Source: Planctomycetota bacterium
GTDB taxonomy: Bacteria; Planctomycetota; UBA8742; UBA2392
Reading direction: 5' to 3'
NCBI GenBank assembly: GCA_020425605.1
Contig: JAGQRH010000009.1
Span: forward strand, 61,031-125,030
DNA: 64,000 bases
In this document: positions 42,718 to 49,850 of the stretch, piece by piece
Layout of the letters: the number at the start of each line of letters is the position of its first letter
How positions within the stretch are numbered: the stretch's first letter is position 1
The notes under the pieces: generated by a model
Database searches by the model: none
What the model was told of the DNA's origin: nothing
The model's input: only the letters and a program-made list of their open reading frames with translations
Translations under genes and position numbers: made by a program

Positions 42718-42727
42718 AGTTCCAGAA
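42718..42727. promoter_or_regulatory. Palindrome GTTCCAGAAC
   Basis: A perfect 10-base palindrome with the same GTTC/GAAC half-sites as the one at 42770, lying 66 bases before the TTG-start gene. A possible operator. Confidence 0.35.
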
Positions 42728-42769
42728 CGCACACAAAATATCTCACTGGGCCTATGACAGAACAATGAC

Positions 42770-42782
42770 GAACTAGTAGTTC
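42770..42782. promoter_or_regulatory. Palindrome GAACTAGTAGTTC
   Basis: A perfect inverted repeat around a central G in an AT-rich divergent region. A further half-site GTTC lies at 42791. A possible operator shared by the two divergent genes. Confidence 0.4.
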
Positions 42783-42852
42783 ACAAAAGTTCTTGATGGG
42801 GTAATAGTTTTAGTGGATGGTGCGGCAGTCCGCACCGCACACGGAGTGGGCC

Positions 42853-43176
42853 ATGGTTAGCGAGATCAGCAGGGCTCGCGATTTGGCGCGAGAGCTTGAA
42901 GGCGGCTACACAGTCCTCGACAAGCAGCTATCTGAAGAACTAGCCAGTCTCCTCGACCACCTGGTCACCAGGCTCGAAGCGCAATCCGCAAAGTTGAAGG
43001 CTGCGGAATTCGCACTTGAATACTACCGCGAACCATACCTGTACGCTCGTCAGACCTGTTGTACAGGCGACGGCGTCCTCGACGGCGGGTTGCGCGCACG
43101 GACGGCATTGGCGGCCATACACGCCCCCATTGAGCGCACACTGCCCCGCCGCGTTCCGCTGCCCGATATCGACTAA
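42853..43176 (+). CDS. Hypothetical helical protein
   Basis: A 107-residue cytoplasmic protein with no recognised domain. The first 65 residues are strongly helical and amphipathic (EISRARDLARELEGGYTVLD, LLDHLVTRLEAQSAKLKAAE), possibly a coiled coil; the end is Arg/Pro-rich. A CGGAGTGG ribosome-binding site precedes the ATG; an upstream in-frame ATG at 42817 is less likely. It is divergent from the RHH-like gene and first of a run of very short genes. Confidence 0.6.
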   Translation: MVSEISRARDLARELEGGYTVLDKQLSEELASLLDHLVTRLEAQSAKLKAAEFALEYYREPYLYARQTCCTGDGVLDGGLRARTALAAIHAPIERTLPRRVPLPDID

Positions 43177-43253
43177 TCATGCTGACCCGGTAGCGGAAGG
43201 CCGACGCGGTGACCCGTGCCGGCCCCCCGTTGCCTACGAAAGGAGATGTAGCC

Positions 43254-43418
43254 ATGCGAAACCTGTCCGCAGTTCTCTGGACGATTGCAGCTGTCCTGTT
43301 CCTGCTCTGGGTGATCGGATTCGTCGCACAACTCACGTTCGGCGGCCTGCTTCACCTGTTGCTGGTACTCGTTGTGCTGGCCGTGGTGATCGACATCGTG
43401 CGCTCAATGCGTGCGTAG
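43254..43418 (+). CDS. lmo0937-family small membrane protein
   Basis: A 54-residue protein with AAAGGAGATG before the ATG. It matches the lmo0937/DUF5670 pattern: N-LSAVLWTIAAVLFLLWVIGF, a short FGGLLH turn, and a second helix LLLVLVVLAVVIDI. These are tiny two-helix membrane proteins, stress-linked in other bacteria, of unknown function. It lies 28 bases before the next short gene and is probably co-transcribed with it. Confidence 0.8.
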   Translation: MRNLSAVLWTIAAVLFLLWVIGFVAQLTFGGLLHLLLVLVVLAVVIDIVRSMRA

Positions 43419-43446
43419 ACATGGAAAACAATGAAAGGAGTCTGCC

Positions 43447-43674
43447 ATGAAGACCCTTATGACAGTCGGAGCCATCCTGCTCGCGCTCGGCCTGGCCGGG
43501 ATGATCTGGGGTGGTGTTGAAATGTACAACGACCGTGACACCTTCGACGTCGGTGACGTGCATGTGATTGTCGATGAAGGGGACTTTCCCCCGATCGGCA
43601 TCGCAGGCGCCATCGCCTCGGGTGTCGGTGTCCTGATGATAGGCACCGGCGCCGTCGCCGGCCGGAAGGACTAG
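43447..43674 (+). CDS. Small membrane protein, DUF3185-like
   Basis: A 75-residue protein with two hydrophobic helices (VGAILLALGLAGMIWGGVEMY and GIAGAIASGVGVLMIGTGAVAG) separated by a DxG-rich loop with a PPIG turn. The order and the PPI turn recall DUF3185-type small envelope proteins. AAAGGAG precedes the ATG. It is followed by a terminator inside the converging gene. Confidence 0.65.
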   Translation: MKTLMTVGAILLALGLAGMIWGGVEMYNDRDTFDVGDVHVIVDEGDFPPIGIAGAIASGVGVLMIGTGAVAGRKD

Positions 43675-44216
43675 GCCGTTGTGCCCTTGGCGGGGCCGCT
43701 CTGCGGCTCCGCCTTTTCTTTTGTCCGCACGGTGAACAGGCTGACAACGCCAAGCAGCAGCGCGACCAGCGTTACCCACGCGCCCGGGCCCATGATTTCA
43801 GCAGGGCTCGGCAGCCATGCGTCGGGGATCAACTCAATCAATCCCTTGATCCAGGTGTCTTCCATCGCGAACACCAGCGAGACCACGGCCAACGCGCCAA
43901 ACCACGCAGCCACGCAGGCAGCGCGCGCACCACGCGTGTGTTTGCCATGCCACCAAAACAGCGGCTCGGAGATCAGGCCGGCAAGCGCCGCCAGCGGCAG
44001 CACATAGATCAGCCACAGTGAATACTGCTTCGTGTGAATCGCATCTTTGTCGCCAAGCGCCGCGGCCGTGCCCAGCGCGTCACCCAGCTCAAGCGGCAGC
44101 TGGCAGCCGCGCAGCTGGATCAATGGTGCGTCGATCCAGACCAGACCGAAACCGACAACCACCGCCGCACACGCGACCAGGAATTCGTAGCCGAGCCGTT
44201 GCGGTCGCTGTGCCAT
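43671..44216 (-). CDS. Integral membrane protein of unknown function
   Basis: A 181-residue protein with four hydrophobic helices (FLVACAAVVVGFGLVWI, LWLIYVLPLAALAGLI, VAAWFGALAVVSLVFAM, WVTLVALLLGVVSLFTV). No family is recognised. The ATG overlaps the stop of the upstream small gene by one base (TGATG); a TTG three bases earlier is the alternative. It is last of a minus-strand operon with two 55-residue membrane proteins, and its 3' end overlaps a plus-strand gene by 4 bases. Confidence 0.75.
   Translation of the reverse strand: MAQRPQRLGYEFLVACAAVVVGFGLVWIDAPLIQLRGCQLPLELGDALGTAAALGDKDAIHTKQYSLWLIYVLPLAALAGLISEPLFWWHGKHTRGARAACVAAWFGALAVVSLVFAMEDTWIKGLIELIPDAWLPSPAEIMGPGAWVTLVALLLGVVSLFTVRTKEKAEPQSGPAKGTTA
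43689..43722 (+). terminator. Intrinsic terminator inside the opposing gene
   Basis: An 11-base stem with one G-T pair (GGCGGGGCCGC, loop TCT) followed by TTTTCTTTT. It ends the short plus-strand operon but lies in the coding 3' end of the minus-strand gene, so that protein ends in the lysine-rich KEKAEP. Confidence 0.8.
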
Positions 44217-44383
44217 CAATGTGTCGGCGGCGTCTTTGGATGAGGGGGCGCAAACAGCACCACAGGCAACATGAGGAACAGAATCCCGCCGATGATAGCG
44301 CCGATTGCGATCCCGAACGTCAGCATCAGTGAAAGAAACAAACCGACAGCGGTCTCCAGGATAGAAAGGAATGACTCAAACAT
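44216..44383 (-). CDS. Small two-helix membrane protein
   Basis: A 55-residue protein, ATG preceded by GGAGGTGC. A hydrophobic N-terminal half runs LETAVGLFLSLMLTFGIAIG, then GAIIGGILFLMLPVVLF, and it ends PPHPKTPPTH. It resembles in size and layout the neighbouring 55-residue protein. It is coupled to the downstream four-helix protein by a TGATG junction. Family not recognised. Confidence 0.7.
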   Translation of the reverse strand: MFESFLSILETAVGLFLSLMLTFGIAIGAIIGGILFLMLPVVLFAPPHPKTPPTH

Positions 44384-44436
44384 GGTGCACCTCCGCAGTC
44401 GTAACGGGTGAGGCTCGCCGCCCCATTCCAGCCGGA

Positions 44437-44604
44437 CTAGTGCGCGTGGTGAATGTCGAAGCCTTCGCTCGGTTTGCGGTGCGGAATGAAGAGGCTCGGT
44501 ACAAGCATGAAAAGAACGAACAGCACAAGAACCACGAGGATCACGCCCAGCGTGACCAATGCATCCAGCAGTGCCCCCGCGACTCTGACGAAGCCCCGCA
44601 GCAT
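44437..44604 (-). CDS. Small membrane protein ending in histidines
   Basis: A 55-residue protein (ATG with GAGGG upstream; a start five codons earlier is possible). One long hydrophobic region (LLDALVTLGVILVVLVLFVLFML) is followed by a short soluble tail HRKPSEGFDIHHAH. The final histidines might bind metal. It is first in the minus-strand operon of three small membrane genes. Function unknown. Confidence 0.65.
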   Translation of the reverse strand: MLRGFVRVAGALLDALVTLGVILVVLVLFVLFMLVPSLFIPHRKPSEGFDIHHAH

Positions 44605-44799
44605 GACAACCCTCGACAATCTTAACGCTTCCTGCCGCCACTTCTTCCTGACGGCTTTTCCAGCCTGTGGAGAACGCGTCTAACCCTGCCCGAACCAACC
44701 ACTTGCGCGCTCAACCGGCGTATGGAATCGTCGCGCCGCCACGCAGAATTTGATACAAACTCCGATTCGCTAATCGCCCGCAACGCAACACGGTACGAC

Positions 44800-47007
44800 A
44801 TGCCCCGAACCAAAGAAAAATCCAAGGCCAAGCTGCCGCCCAACTACCCCGGCCACGAGCGCGCCTGGCACCTGCTCTACCTCGGGCGCCTGATCGACAA
44901 CGAGGCCCCCAACTTCCTGCGCAAGGCCATGGGCTGGTCCTACCACGCGCCCAACGCCGGGCACGACGCCATCCAGCTCGCGCTCGGCTGCAGCTTCCGC
45001 GCCGGCCACGACCATCTGTTTCCCTATTACCGGGACCTGACTACCGCGCTGGCTGCGGGTCTCAGCGCCCGCGAGATCATCCTCAACGGGCTGTCGCGCG
45101 ACGAAGACGTCGCCGGCGGCGGTCGCCACATGAGCAACCACTTCGCCAAGCCCGAGATCAACGTCCACAACGTCAGCAGCTGCGTCAGCAACCACATCCA
45201 GCACGCGGCGGGCCTCGGGCGTGCGGTCAAGTACTACAAGTCCGACGCCGTGGTGTACGCCAGCTTCGGCGAGTCGTCCGCATCCGAAGGCTACGTCTTC
45301 GAGGCCCTGAACGGCATTTCCCACGAGCGCCTGCCCGTCGTCACCGTCATGCAGGACAACGGCTACGGCATCAGCGTCCCCAAGAAAGACCAGACCGCCA
45401 ACGAGGTCACGGCCGACAATTTCAAAGGCCTCGACGGCGCCAAAGTCTGGGTGGTCGACGGGCGTGACGTGATCGCCTGTTTCAGTGCCATGCACGAGGC
45501 CACCGAGTACGCCAAGGCCGCCAAGGGCGTGCCGATCGTTTACGGCAACTGCGTGCGCATCGGCAGCCACAGCAACAGCGACAACCATCAGCTCTATCGC
45601 GACGAGAAAGAACTCGCCCGCGCCAAGGCCCATGATCCGCTGCCGATCTTCCGCAAATGGCTGCTTGAACAAGGCGTCACGGAGGCCGAGCTCAAGAAGA
45701 TCGAAAAGGCCGCCGAGGAAGAATTCAACGAAGCCCGCGACTACGGCGAAAAGGCCGCCAAGCCCGACCCCGCCACGGCGATGGAATTCGTCTTCCCGCC
45801 GGCGTATGAGCCGACCGAAGCCCAGTTAGAGCCCCGGATGAAAAGCCGGGGAGACGCCGAAGGCGTCAACATGGTCCAGCACCCCGAAGACACCAAAGGC
45901 CGCGGGCTGACCCTGCGCCAGGGGATCAACGCCGGGCTGCGCGCCGAGTTCCGCGCCAACCCCGACACCTTTCTCTGGGGCCAGGACATCGCGAACAAAG
46001 ACAAGGAAGGCATCTTCCTCGTCACCAAGGGCTTCCAGGCCGAGTTCGGGCACGAGCGCGTGTTCAACGCGCCGATCGCCGAGAATTTCATCATGGGCAC
46101 GGCCAACGGGTTTTCGCGCTATGACGAGAAGATTCGCGTCGTGGTCGAAGGCGCCGAGTTCGCCGACTACTTCTGGCCTGCCATGGACCAGTACCTTGAA
46201 TGCAGCCACGAGTGGTACCGCACGAAAGGCCAGTTCACGCCGAACGTGCTGATCCGGCTGGCATCCGGCGGCTACATCGGCGGCGGGCTGTACCACAGCC
46301 AGACGATTGAGGGCGCGCTGGCGAACATCCCCGGCGTGCGGATCGTGTACCCGACGTTCGCCGACGACGCCTACGGCCTCGCGCGCACGGCCATGAAGAG
46401 CCGCGGCCCGACCATGTTCATGGAGCCGAAGGCGCTCTACAACGACCCGCGCACGCGCTGCCAGATCCCCGAGGATTTCTTTGTGCCGTTCGGCAAGGCC
46501 CGCGTACGCCGCGAAGGCACGGACGTCGTCGTGTTCAGCTACGGCAACGCGCTGCTGATGGCCCTCAAGGCCGCGGAAGAGCTTAGTGGTGTGGGCGTCT
46601 CGCCCGCATCAAGTGATGCGGCCGTCCCGGCCGCAACTGCGGGCAGTTCGCGAAGCGAACGAACCGCAGGGGATGCCTCGCAGCCGCGCGGAAACGCCCG
46701 CAACACACCCATCTCGGTTGCAGTTGTCGACCTGCGCTCGCTGGTCCCGCTCGACACCGACACGATTCTCGAATGGGTCAAAAAGACCGGCCGAGTAGTG
46801 ATCGCCCACGAAGGCCCCGAGTTCGGCGGCTTCGGCGGAGAAGTAGCCGCCCTGATCGCCAAAGAAGGCTTCGAGTACCTCGACGCCCCAGTGCAAAGGG
46901 TAGGAGCCAAATACGCCCCCATCCCCTTCAGCACAGCCCTGGAGCCCGCCATCCTCCCGCAACCGGGGGATGTGGTGAAGGCAATCCAGACGGCAGCAAG
47001 CTTCTAA
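44800..47007 (+). CDS. Fused E1 alpha/beta 2-oxoacid dehydrogenase (TPP-dependent)
   Basis: A 735-residue cytoplasmic enzyme, probably the branched-chain 2-oxoisovalerate or pyruvate E1 component. The alpha half (residues about 15-330) has the TPP site (FGESSASEGYVFEAL, QDNGYGISVP). The beta half (about 370-735) has TLRQGINAGLRAEF, FNAPIAENFIMGTANGF and VVDLRSLVPLD. Two palindromic elements interrupt the gene in frame: a hairpin at 45828-45851 in the linker, and a 122-base element at 46588-46709 in the beta half, giving about 40 non-conserved residues. No E2 or E3 gene is nearby. ATG at the MPRTKEK start; an upstream ATG at 44722 adds unsupported residues. Confidence 0.9.
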   Translation: MPRTKEKSKAKLPPNYPGHERAWHLLYLGRLIDNEAPNFLRKAMGWSYHAPNAGHDAIQLALGCSFRAGHDHLFPYYRDLTTALAAGLSAREIILNGLSRDEDVAGGGRHMSNHFAKPEINVHNVSSCVSNHIQHAAGLGRAVKYYKSDAVVYASFGESSASEGYVFEALNGISHERLPVVTVMQDNGYGISVPKKDQTANEVTADNFKGLDGAKVWVVDGRDVIACFSAMHEATEYAKAAKGVPIVYGNCVRIGSHSNSDNHQLYRDEKELARAKAHDPLPIFRKWLLEQGVTEAELKKIEKAAEEEFNEARDYGEKAAKPDPATAMEFVFPPAYEPTEAQLEPRMKSRGDAEGVNMVQHPEDTKGRGLTLRQGINAGLRAEFRANPDTFLWGQDIANKDKEGIFLVTKGFQAEFGHERVFNAPIAENFIMGTANGFSRYDEKIRVVVEGAEFADYFWPAMDQYLECSHEWYRTKGQFTPNVLIRLASGGYIGGGLYHSQTIEGALANIPGVRIVYPTFADDAYGLARTAMKSRGPTMFMEPKALYNDPRTRCQIPEDFFVPFGKARVRREGTDVVVFSYGNALLMALKAAEELSGVGVSPASSDAAVPAATAGSSRSERTAGDASQPRGNARNTPISVAVVDLRSLVPLDTDTILEWVKKTGRVVIAHEGPEFGGFGGEVAALIAKEGFEYLDAPVQRVGAKYAPIPFSTALEPAILPQPGDVVKAIQTAASF
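45828..45851 (+). repeat. REP-like hairpin inside the E1 linker
   Basis: AGAGCCCCGG, ATGAAAAG, CCGGGG. It differs in only two bases from the end repeats of the element at 47009-47117. It encodes LEPRMKSRG in frame between the alpha and beta halves. Confidence 0.7.
46588..46709 (+). mobile_element. In-frame palindromic insertion in E1 beta (MITE-like)
   Basis: A 122-base stretch rich in palindromes (GGGCGTCTCGCCC, GCGGCCGTCCCGGCCGC), with ends GGTGTG and CACACC. It encodes about 40 residues rich in Ser, Ala, Gly and Thr between two conserved strands of the E1 beta fold where related enzymes have only a few residues. It has no coding capacity of its own. The reading frame stays open. Confidence 0.55.
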
Positions 47008-47008
47008 A

Positions 47009-47117
47009 AAGAGCCCCGGCCGACAGGCCGGGGGCGGCGCGAAGCGACGAACAAACCACCACAAACTCTCCCGCCGAGCCAAGCCCGGCGCACCCCGGCC
47101 TTTCAGCCGGGGCTCTT
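47009..47117. mobile_element. Miniature inverted-repeat element with 25-base ends
   Basis: The left end (47009-47033) and the right end (47093-47117) are inverted repeats matching at 23 of 25 positions, AAGAGCCCCGGC... Each end is itself a hairpin. The interior has no gene. It lies just after the E1 stop and ends 8 bases before the TAGAAT of the next gene. A related hairpin is inside E1. Confidence 0.7.
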
Positions 47118-47124
47118 GTCCCGC

Positions 47125-47130
47125 TAGAAT
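47125..47130 (+). promoter_or_regulatory. -10-like TAGAAT, six bases before the DMP19-like gene
   Basis: TAGAAT, six bases, ATG at 47137. The same sequence and spacing as at 47629, which suggests leaderless transcription. Confidence 0.5.
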
Positions 47131-47136
47131 CCGACC

Positions 47137-47631
47137 ATGGAAGATCATCGTATGGATGCGCCCGCGGGCTGGCAGAAGATAAACGATCACGAACTCGTCG
47201 TGACTGTGCACAACTTTCTGCTGAAGTCAGCGTTCCCGGATGAGGATTTTGAAGCTGTACCGATACTGGCTGAAGGCGCTTTCGTGATTCTCGCGGTGAC
47301 CTTGGTTGAGGCGGAGTATTTCAACGGTGGTCTGGAGCAGGCTTTGGGCAACCCGTCCGGTGCCATGGTGCCGAATGCCATGAGGGGCTATCGCATTCTC
47401 GGCTTGACCGCGAAGGCTGACGTGTTGATGAGGGCCATTGAGTTCGCAGGGCTCGATCTGTTTCCCTCTGCTCACGCCCCGCGCGACCAGGCGATCAAGG
47501 CTGTTGCCGATGCTCCTGAATGGGACGAACTCAACCAGGCGTTCGAGGACGAGAAAGATGAGGAAGGTCCTGAGTTGGAAACGTTGCAGGCCCAATACAT
47601 CCGAGCACACCCCGAAGAGTTCTTTCGCTAG
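47137..47631 (+). CDS. DMP19/DUF4375-family protein
   Basis: A 164-residue cytoplasmic protein. The centre (VTLVEAEYFNGGLEQALGN, then AMRGYRILGLTAKADVLMRAI) matches the DUF4375/DMP19 pattern of an Asn-Gly-Gly site followed by helices; in some members this is an immunity- or stress-linked DNA-mimic fold, but function is not known here. The C-terminus is acidic (EDEKDEEGPELE). ATG six bases after TAGAAT; a second ATG is five codons downstream. Confidence 0.7.
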   Translation: MEDHRMDAPAGWQKINDHELVVTVHNFLLKSAFPDEDFEAVPILAEGAFVILAVTLVEAEYFNGGLEQALGNPSGAMVPNAMRGYRILGLTAKADVLMRAIEFAGLDLFPSAHAPRDQAIKAVADAPEWDELNQAFEDEKDEEGPELETLQAQYIRAHPEEFFR

Positions 47632-47634
47632 AAT
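47629..47634 (+). promoter_or_regulatory. -10-like TAGAAT, six bases before the broken DinB gene
   Basis: TAGAAT, six bases, ATG at 47641; its TAG is also the stop of the preceding gene. Confidence 0.5.
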
Positions 47635-47760
47635 CCACGCATGGACTACGATCTCTCTGATTTCCTGGACAGGCCGGGCGCCGCTGGTTGGGTTGGCGGG
47701 TTGATGGATGAGTATGCCCGCGCGGCTTCTGACTTCTGCCGTGTGCTTGAGGGCGTGCCG

Positions 47761-47803
47761 CGAAAAGGGGTCTGGCTCCCGCAGGGTGCCTGACCCCTTT
47801 TCG
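47761..47803 (+). repeat. GGGGTC-type palindrome R1
   Basis: Arms CGAAAAGGGGTCTGGCTCCC and its near-complement, with two mismatches, around GCA. It creates the stop codon in the DinB frame. Confidence 0.8.
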
Positions 47804-47830
47804 CCGTGATGCCCCTGCGCCGTGCCTCCC

Positions 47831-47886
47831 AAAAGGGGTCAGGCACACGCCTTCGCCGAGGCTTCGGCGCGAGCCAGACCCCTTTT
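47831..47886 (+). repeat. GGGGTC-type palindrome R2
   Basis: AAAAGGGGTCAGGCAC and GAGCCAGACCCCTTTT flank a variable centre rich in GCTTCGGC-like bases. Confidence 0.8.
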
Positions 47887-47935
47887 GCCAACCTGATCCT
47901 GCGCGCGCGTGAGCTGCCTGTTCCGGAGACGCCTG

Positions 47936-47975
47936 AAAAGGGGTCAGGCACCGCAAGCGGAGCCAGACCCCTTTT
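47936..47975 (+). repeat. GGGGTC-type palindrome R3
   Basis: AAAAGGGGTCAGGCACC and GGAGCCAGACCCCTTTT around GCAAGC. It shifts the reading frame. Confidence 0.8.
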
Positions 47976-48198
47976 TGCGCCCGCTGCTGGCGGTCGCGCT
48001 CAAGCGCACCGAGGCCATCCTGCACGACATTCTGAAACTGCCGCAAGCCGAGCAGGAGGCGATCACCATCCGCCCGCGCTGGGGCCTGCCCATGCAGGTG
48101 GACCTGCTCGTCGAGCACGCCATCGTCCACCTCCTCCGCCACCGCCGCCAGATCGAACGCTGGTAGCTGCGGTCTGGTCCGCGCACGCGCCGAGCTTG

Positions 48199-48204
48199 TA
48201 ACAT
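48199..48204 (+). promoter_or_regulatory. -10-like TAACAT, seven bases before yedK
   Basis: TAACAT, seven bases, ATG. It fits the leaderless pattern with one extra base. Confidence 0.4.
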
Positions 48205-48211
48205 CGCGGCC

Positions 48212-48865
48212 ATGTGTGGACGCTTCTGGATTCCCCGCGAGGCCGTTGACCAAGTCGTGGCATTGCTGCCGGACGACCAGCAGGAGGCTGCGCGCAAGGC
48301 CATCAAGGAGTGGGTCGAGTACATGAACGCCCAGCGCGGGCACCACGACGTTCGCCCGACAAACCGGATTCCCGTCATCACCTCCACCGGGCTTCAGGCC
48401 ATGCGCTGGGGTTTCAAGACCGACAAGAGCAACGCCGTCTTCAACGCGCGTGTGGAAAGCATGCGCTACCCCATGTGGCGCGAGTCGCTGGTGCTGCGCC
48501 GCGCGGTCATCCCGGCCGGCGGCTTCTACGAATGGACCGGCACCAAGGGCGGCAAGCAGGCGCACGCCATCGAGCGCGCGGACCATGACGTGATGCTGTT
48601 CGGCGCGCTGTGGTCGCCGGATGATGAGTTGGGGCCGTGCGTCTCGATCATCACCACGCCGTCCACCGAGTGGATGACCCCGCTGCACGACCGCATGCCT
48701 ATGATCCTCGAGCGCGGGCAGGTGGCCGAATGGCTGGACCTCACCAGCAAGCCGCCGCAGATCAAGGCGATGATCGAGCCCTATGCGGGCAAGCTGGAAG
48801 AGTTCGCCTGCGCGTCACCCAGCCGCGACACGCCGCCGAAGCCCGACAAGGGGCTGCTGTTCTAG
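48212..48865 (+). CDS. yedK: SRAP-family DNA-protein-crosslink protein YedK
   Basis: A 217-residue protein of the SRAP/HMCES family that forms a stable thiazolidine link to abasic sites in single-stranded DNA, protecting them. Active-site residues are all visible: Cys2 (MCGRF), Asn in FNARVES, Glu in GFYEWTG and His in PLHDRMPMIL. Length matches bacterial YedK. It lies immediately downstream of the broken DinB gene. Probably cytoplasmic and linked to DNA repair or SOS. Confidence 0.95.
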   Translation: MCGRFWIPREAVDQVVALLPDDQQEAARKAIKEWVEYMNAQRGHHDVRPTNRIPVITSTGLQAMRWGFKTDKSNAVFNARVESMRYPMWRESLVLRRAVIPAGGFYEWTGTKGGKQAHAIERADHDVMLFGALWSPDDELGPCVSIITTPSTEWMTPLHDRMPMILERGQVAEWLDLTSKPPQIKAMIEPYAGKLEEFACASPSRDTPPKPDKGLLF

Positions 48866-48887
48866 GCGCCGCGGCAGTCGCGGCGTG

Positions 48888-49397
48888 CTAGTCCTGCTTG
48901 CGCTCGATGCTGATCATCATTCGCTCGTAGTAATCCCTTTCCAGCGCGGTGATGGTCCAGTGGTCGAAGAACTCGCCGATAGGAAGCTTCGGGTTCATGG
49001 TCATCATGTGCAGCGGGTACGGCCCGGCGTTGGGCATCGCGATCATGACCTTGTAGAGGTAGAGCTCGCAGCGTTTGTCGCCCTTGCCGGTGAGGTAGCA
49101 GACGAAGCCGAGGAAGGCCTGAGCCTGGCCTTCGTCGGCGGGCTCGAAGTCGAGCATTCTCTCGACGGCCCCCTCGCCCCACAACTCGGGGTCGCGCTCG
49201 TACGACTTGCGGAACTGGTCAAACACCGCGTCGGCCGTTTGCTCGGCCGGGATGCGCTCCAGCTCCTCGGCGACGTGCTGGTACCAGGGCTGTTCGCCGC
49301 CGGTCTGTTCGACATCGGTCGGATCGCTGCTATGGAAGGGGCACGCGGTCAGACACAGGGCCGTCAATACGAGCGCAGGCAGCAGCAGTGCTTTCAT
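48888..49397 (-). CDS. Lipoprotein of unknown function
   Basis: A 169-residue lipoprotein with a signal ending in the lipobox LTAC. The mature part is helical and acidic with several aromatic residues (QPWYQHVAEELERIP, FRKSYERDPELWGEGAVERM), and two further cysteines (GFVCYLTGKGDKRCEL) that could form a disulfide. No family is recognised. GGAGAG precedes the ATG. It is divergent from a tiny membrane gene. Confidence 0.72.
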   Translation of the reverse strand: MKALLLPALVLTALCLTACPFHSSDPTDVEQTGGEQPWYQHVAEELERIPAEQTADAVFDQFRKSYERDPELWGEGAVERMLDFEPADEGQAQAFLGFVCYLTGKGDKRCELYLYKVMIAMPNAGPYPLHMMTMNPKLPIGEFFDHWTITALERDYYERMMISIERKQD

Positions 49398-49539
49398 TTG
49401 ATCTCTCCGTTTGGTTATGCGGGGTTAAGTCCGCTTGCCAATGGAAAGGGTTCACGAGATTTTGGCGGGCTCGCCGCGGGTGCCCGGGATGCTCCAAAGA
49501 ACCGGGCTTGTTGTAGCCGCGGTCGGGCGGGTTGTGGCG

Positions 49540-49545
49540 TATACT
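49540..49545 (+). promoter_or_regulatory. -10-like TATACT, six bases before the small membrane gene
   Basis: TATACT, six bases, ATG at 49552. The strongest -10 match of the series. Confidence 0.55.
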
Positions 49546-49551
49546 CTGGGC

Positions 49552-49731
49552 ATGCACGTCTACAAGAACTTCGAGAACCATGTCCTGAACCTGCCCAAGG
49601 GGTACGCGAATGAGCGCGTGAACACCTTCTGGATGCTGGTGTTCCTGCCCCTGCTGCTGCCGCTGGCGGCGCTTGTCTGCATCGTGATCGGCGGGCTTGG
49701 CTACACCCTGTTCGAATTGATCTTCAAGTAG
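49552..49731 (+). CDS. Small membrane protein
   Basis: A 59-residue protein. The first 25 residues are soluble (HVYKNFENHVLNLPKGYANE); one long hydrophobic helix follows (FWMLVFLPLLLPLAALVCIVI), then GGLGYTLFELIFK. The frame is open to an ATG at 49435, but the residues there are not conserved-looking and the -10-like TATACT lies just before this ATG. Function unknown. Confidence 0.6.
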   Translation: MHVYKNFENHVLNLPKGYANERVNTFWMLVFLPLLLPLAALVCIVIGGLGYTLFELIFK

Positions 49732-49850
49732 CCCTGTATGTGGCATTCGCATCCTGCGAACGAGTTGCGATGGCTTCCAGCGAATGCCACTGGCCCCGGA
49801 TATGTCGCACGTGCTTGTAGGCTTTCGGTAACTCTTACGGAGGCTTACTG

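Larger units (their letters stand above)
47641..48166 (+). pseudogene. DinB-family protein broken by three palindromic repeats
   Basis: The ATG frame begins MDYDLSDFLDRPGAAGW and reads normally to LEGVP, then enters a palindrome (47761-47803) and stops. The next conserved piece, ANLILRARELPVPETPE, follows a second palindrome (47831-47886) in another frame, and the C-terminal part, LLAVALKRTEAILHDIL to VEHAIVHLLRHRRQIERW, follows a third (47936-47975) in yet another. The end has the DinB His motif (EHAIVHLLRHRR). Removing the three repeats joins the pieces sensibly. The gene is therefore a recent pseudogene caused by repeat insertion, or a family member that the repeats have silenced. Confidence 0.75.

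Noticed and set aside
44722..44799. Upstream ATG for the E1 dehydrogenase
   Set aside because: No ribosome-binding site, and the added residues lie in the divergent promoter region of the small membrane operon.
46588..46709. Frameshift or assembly error in the E1 beta half
   Set aside because: The extra stretch is palindromic with matching ends and the frame stays open on both sides, which fits an inserted element better than an error.
47531..48688. 385-codon minus-strand frame across the broken DinB gene and yedK
   Set aside because: Antisense to yedK with no domain; it stays open mainly because the palindromes read without stops on this strand.
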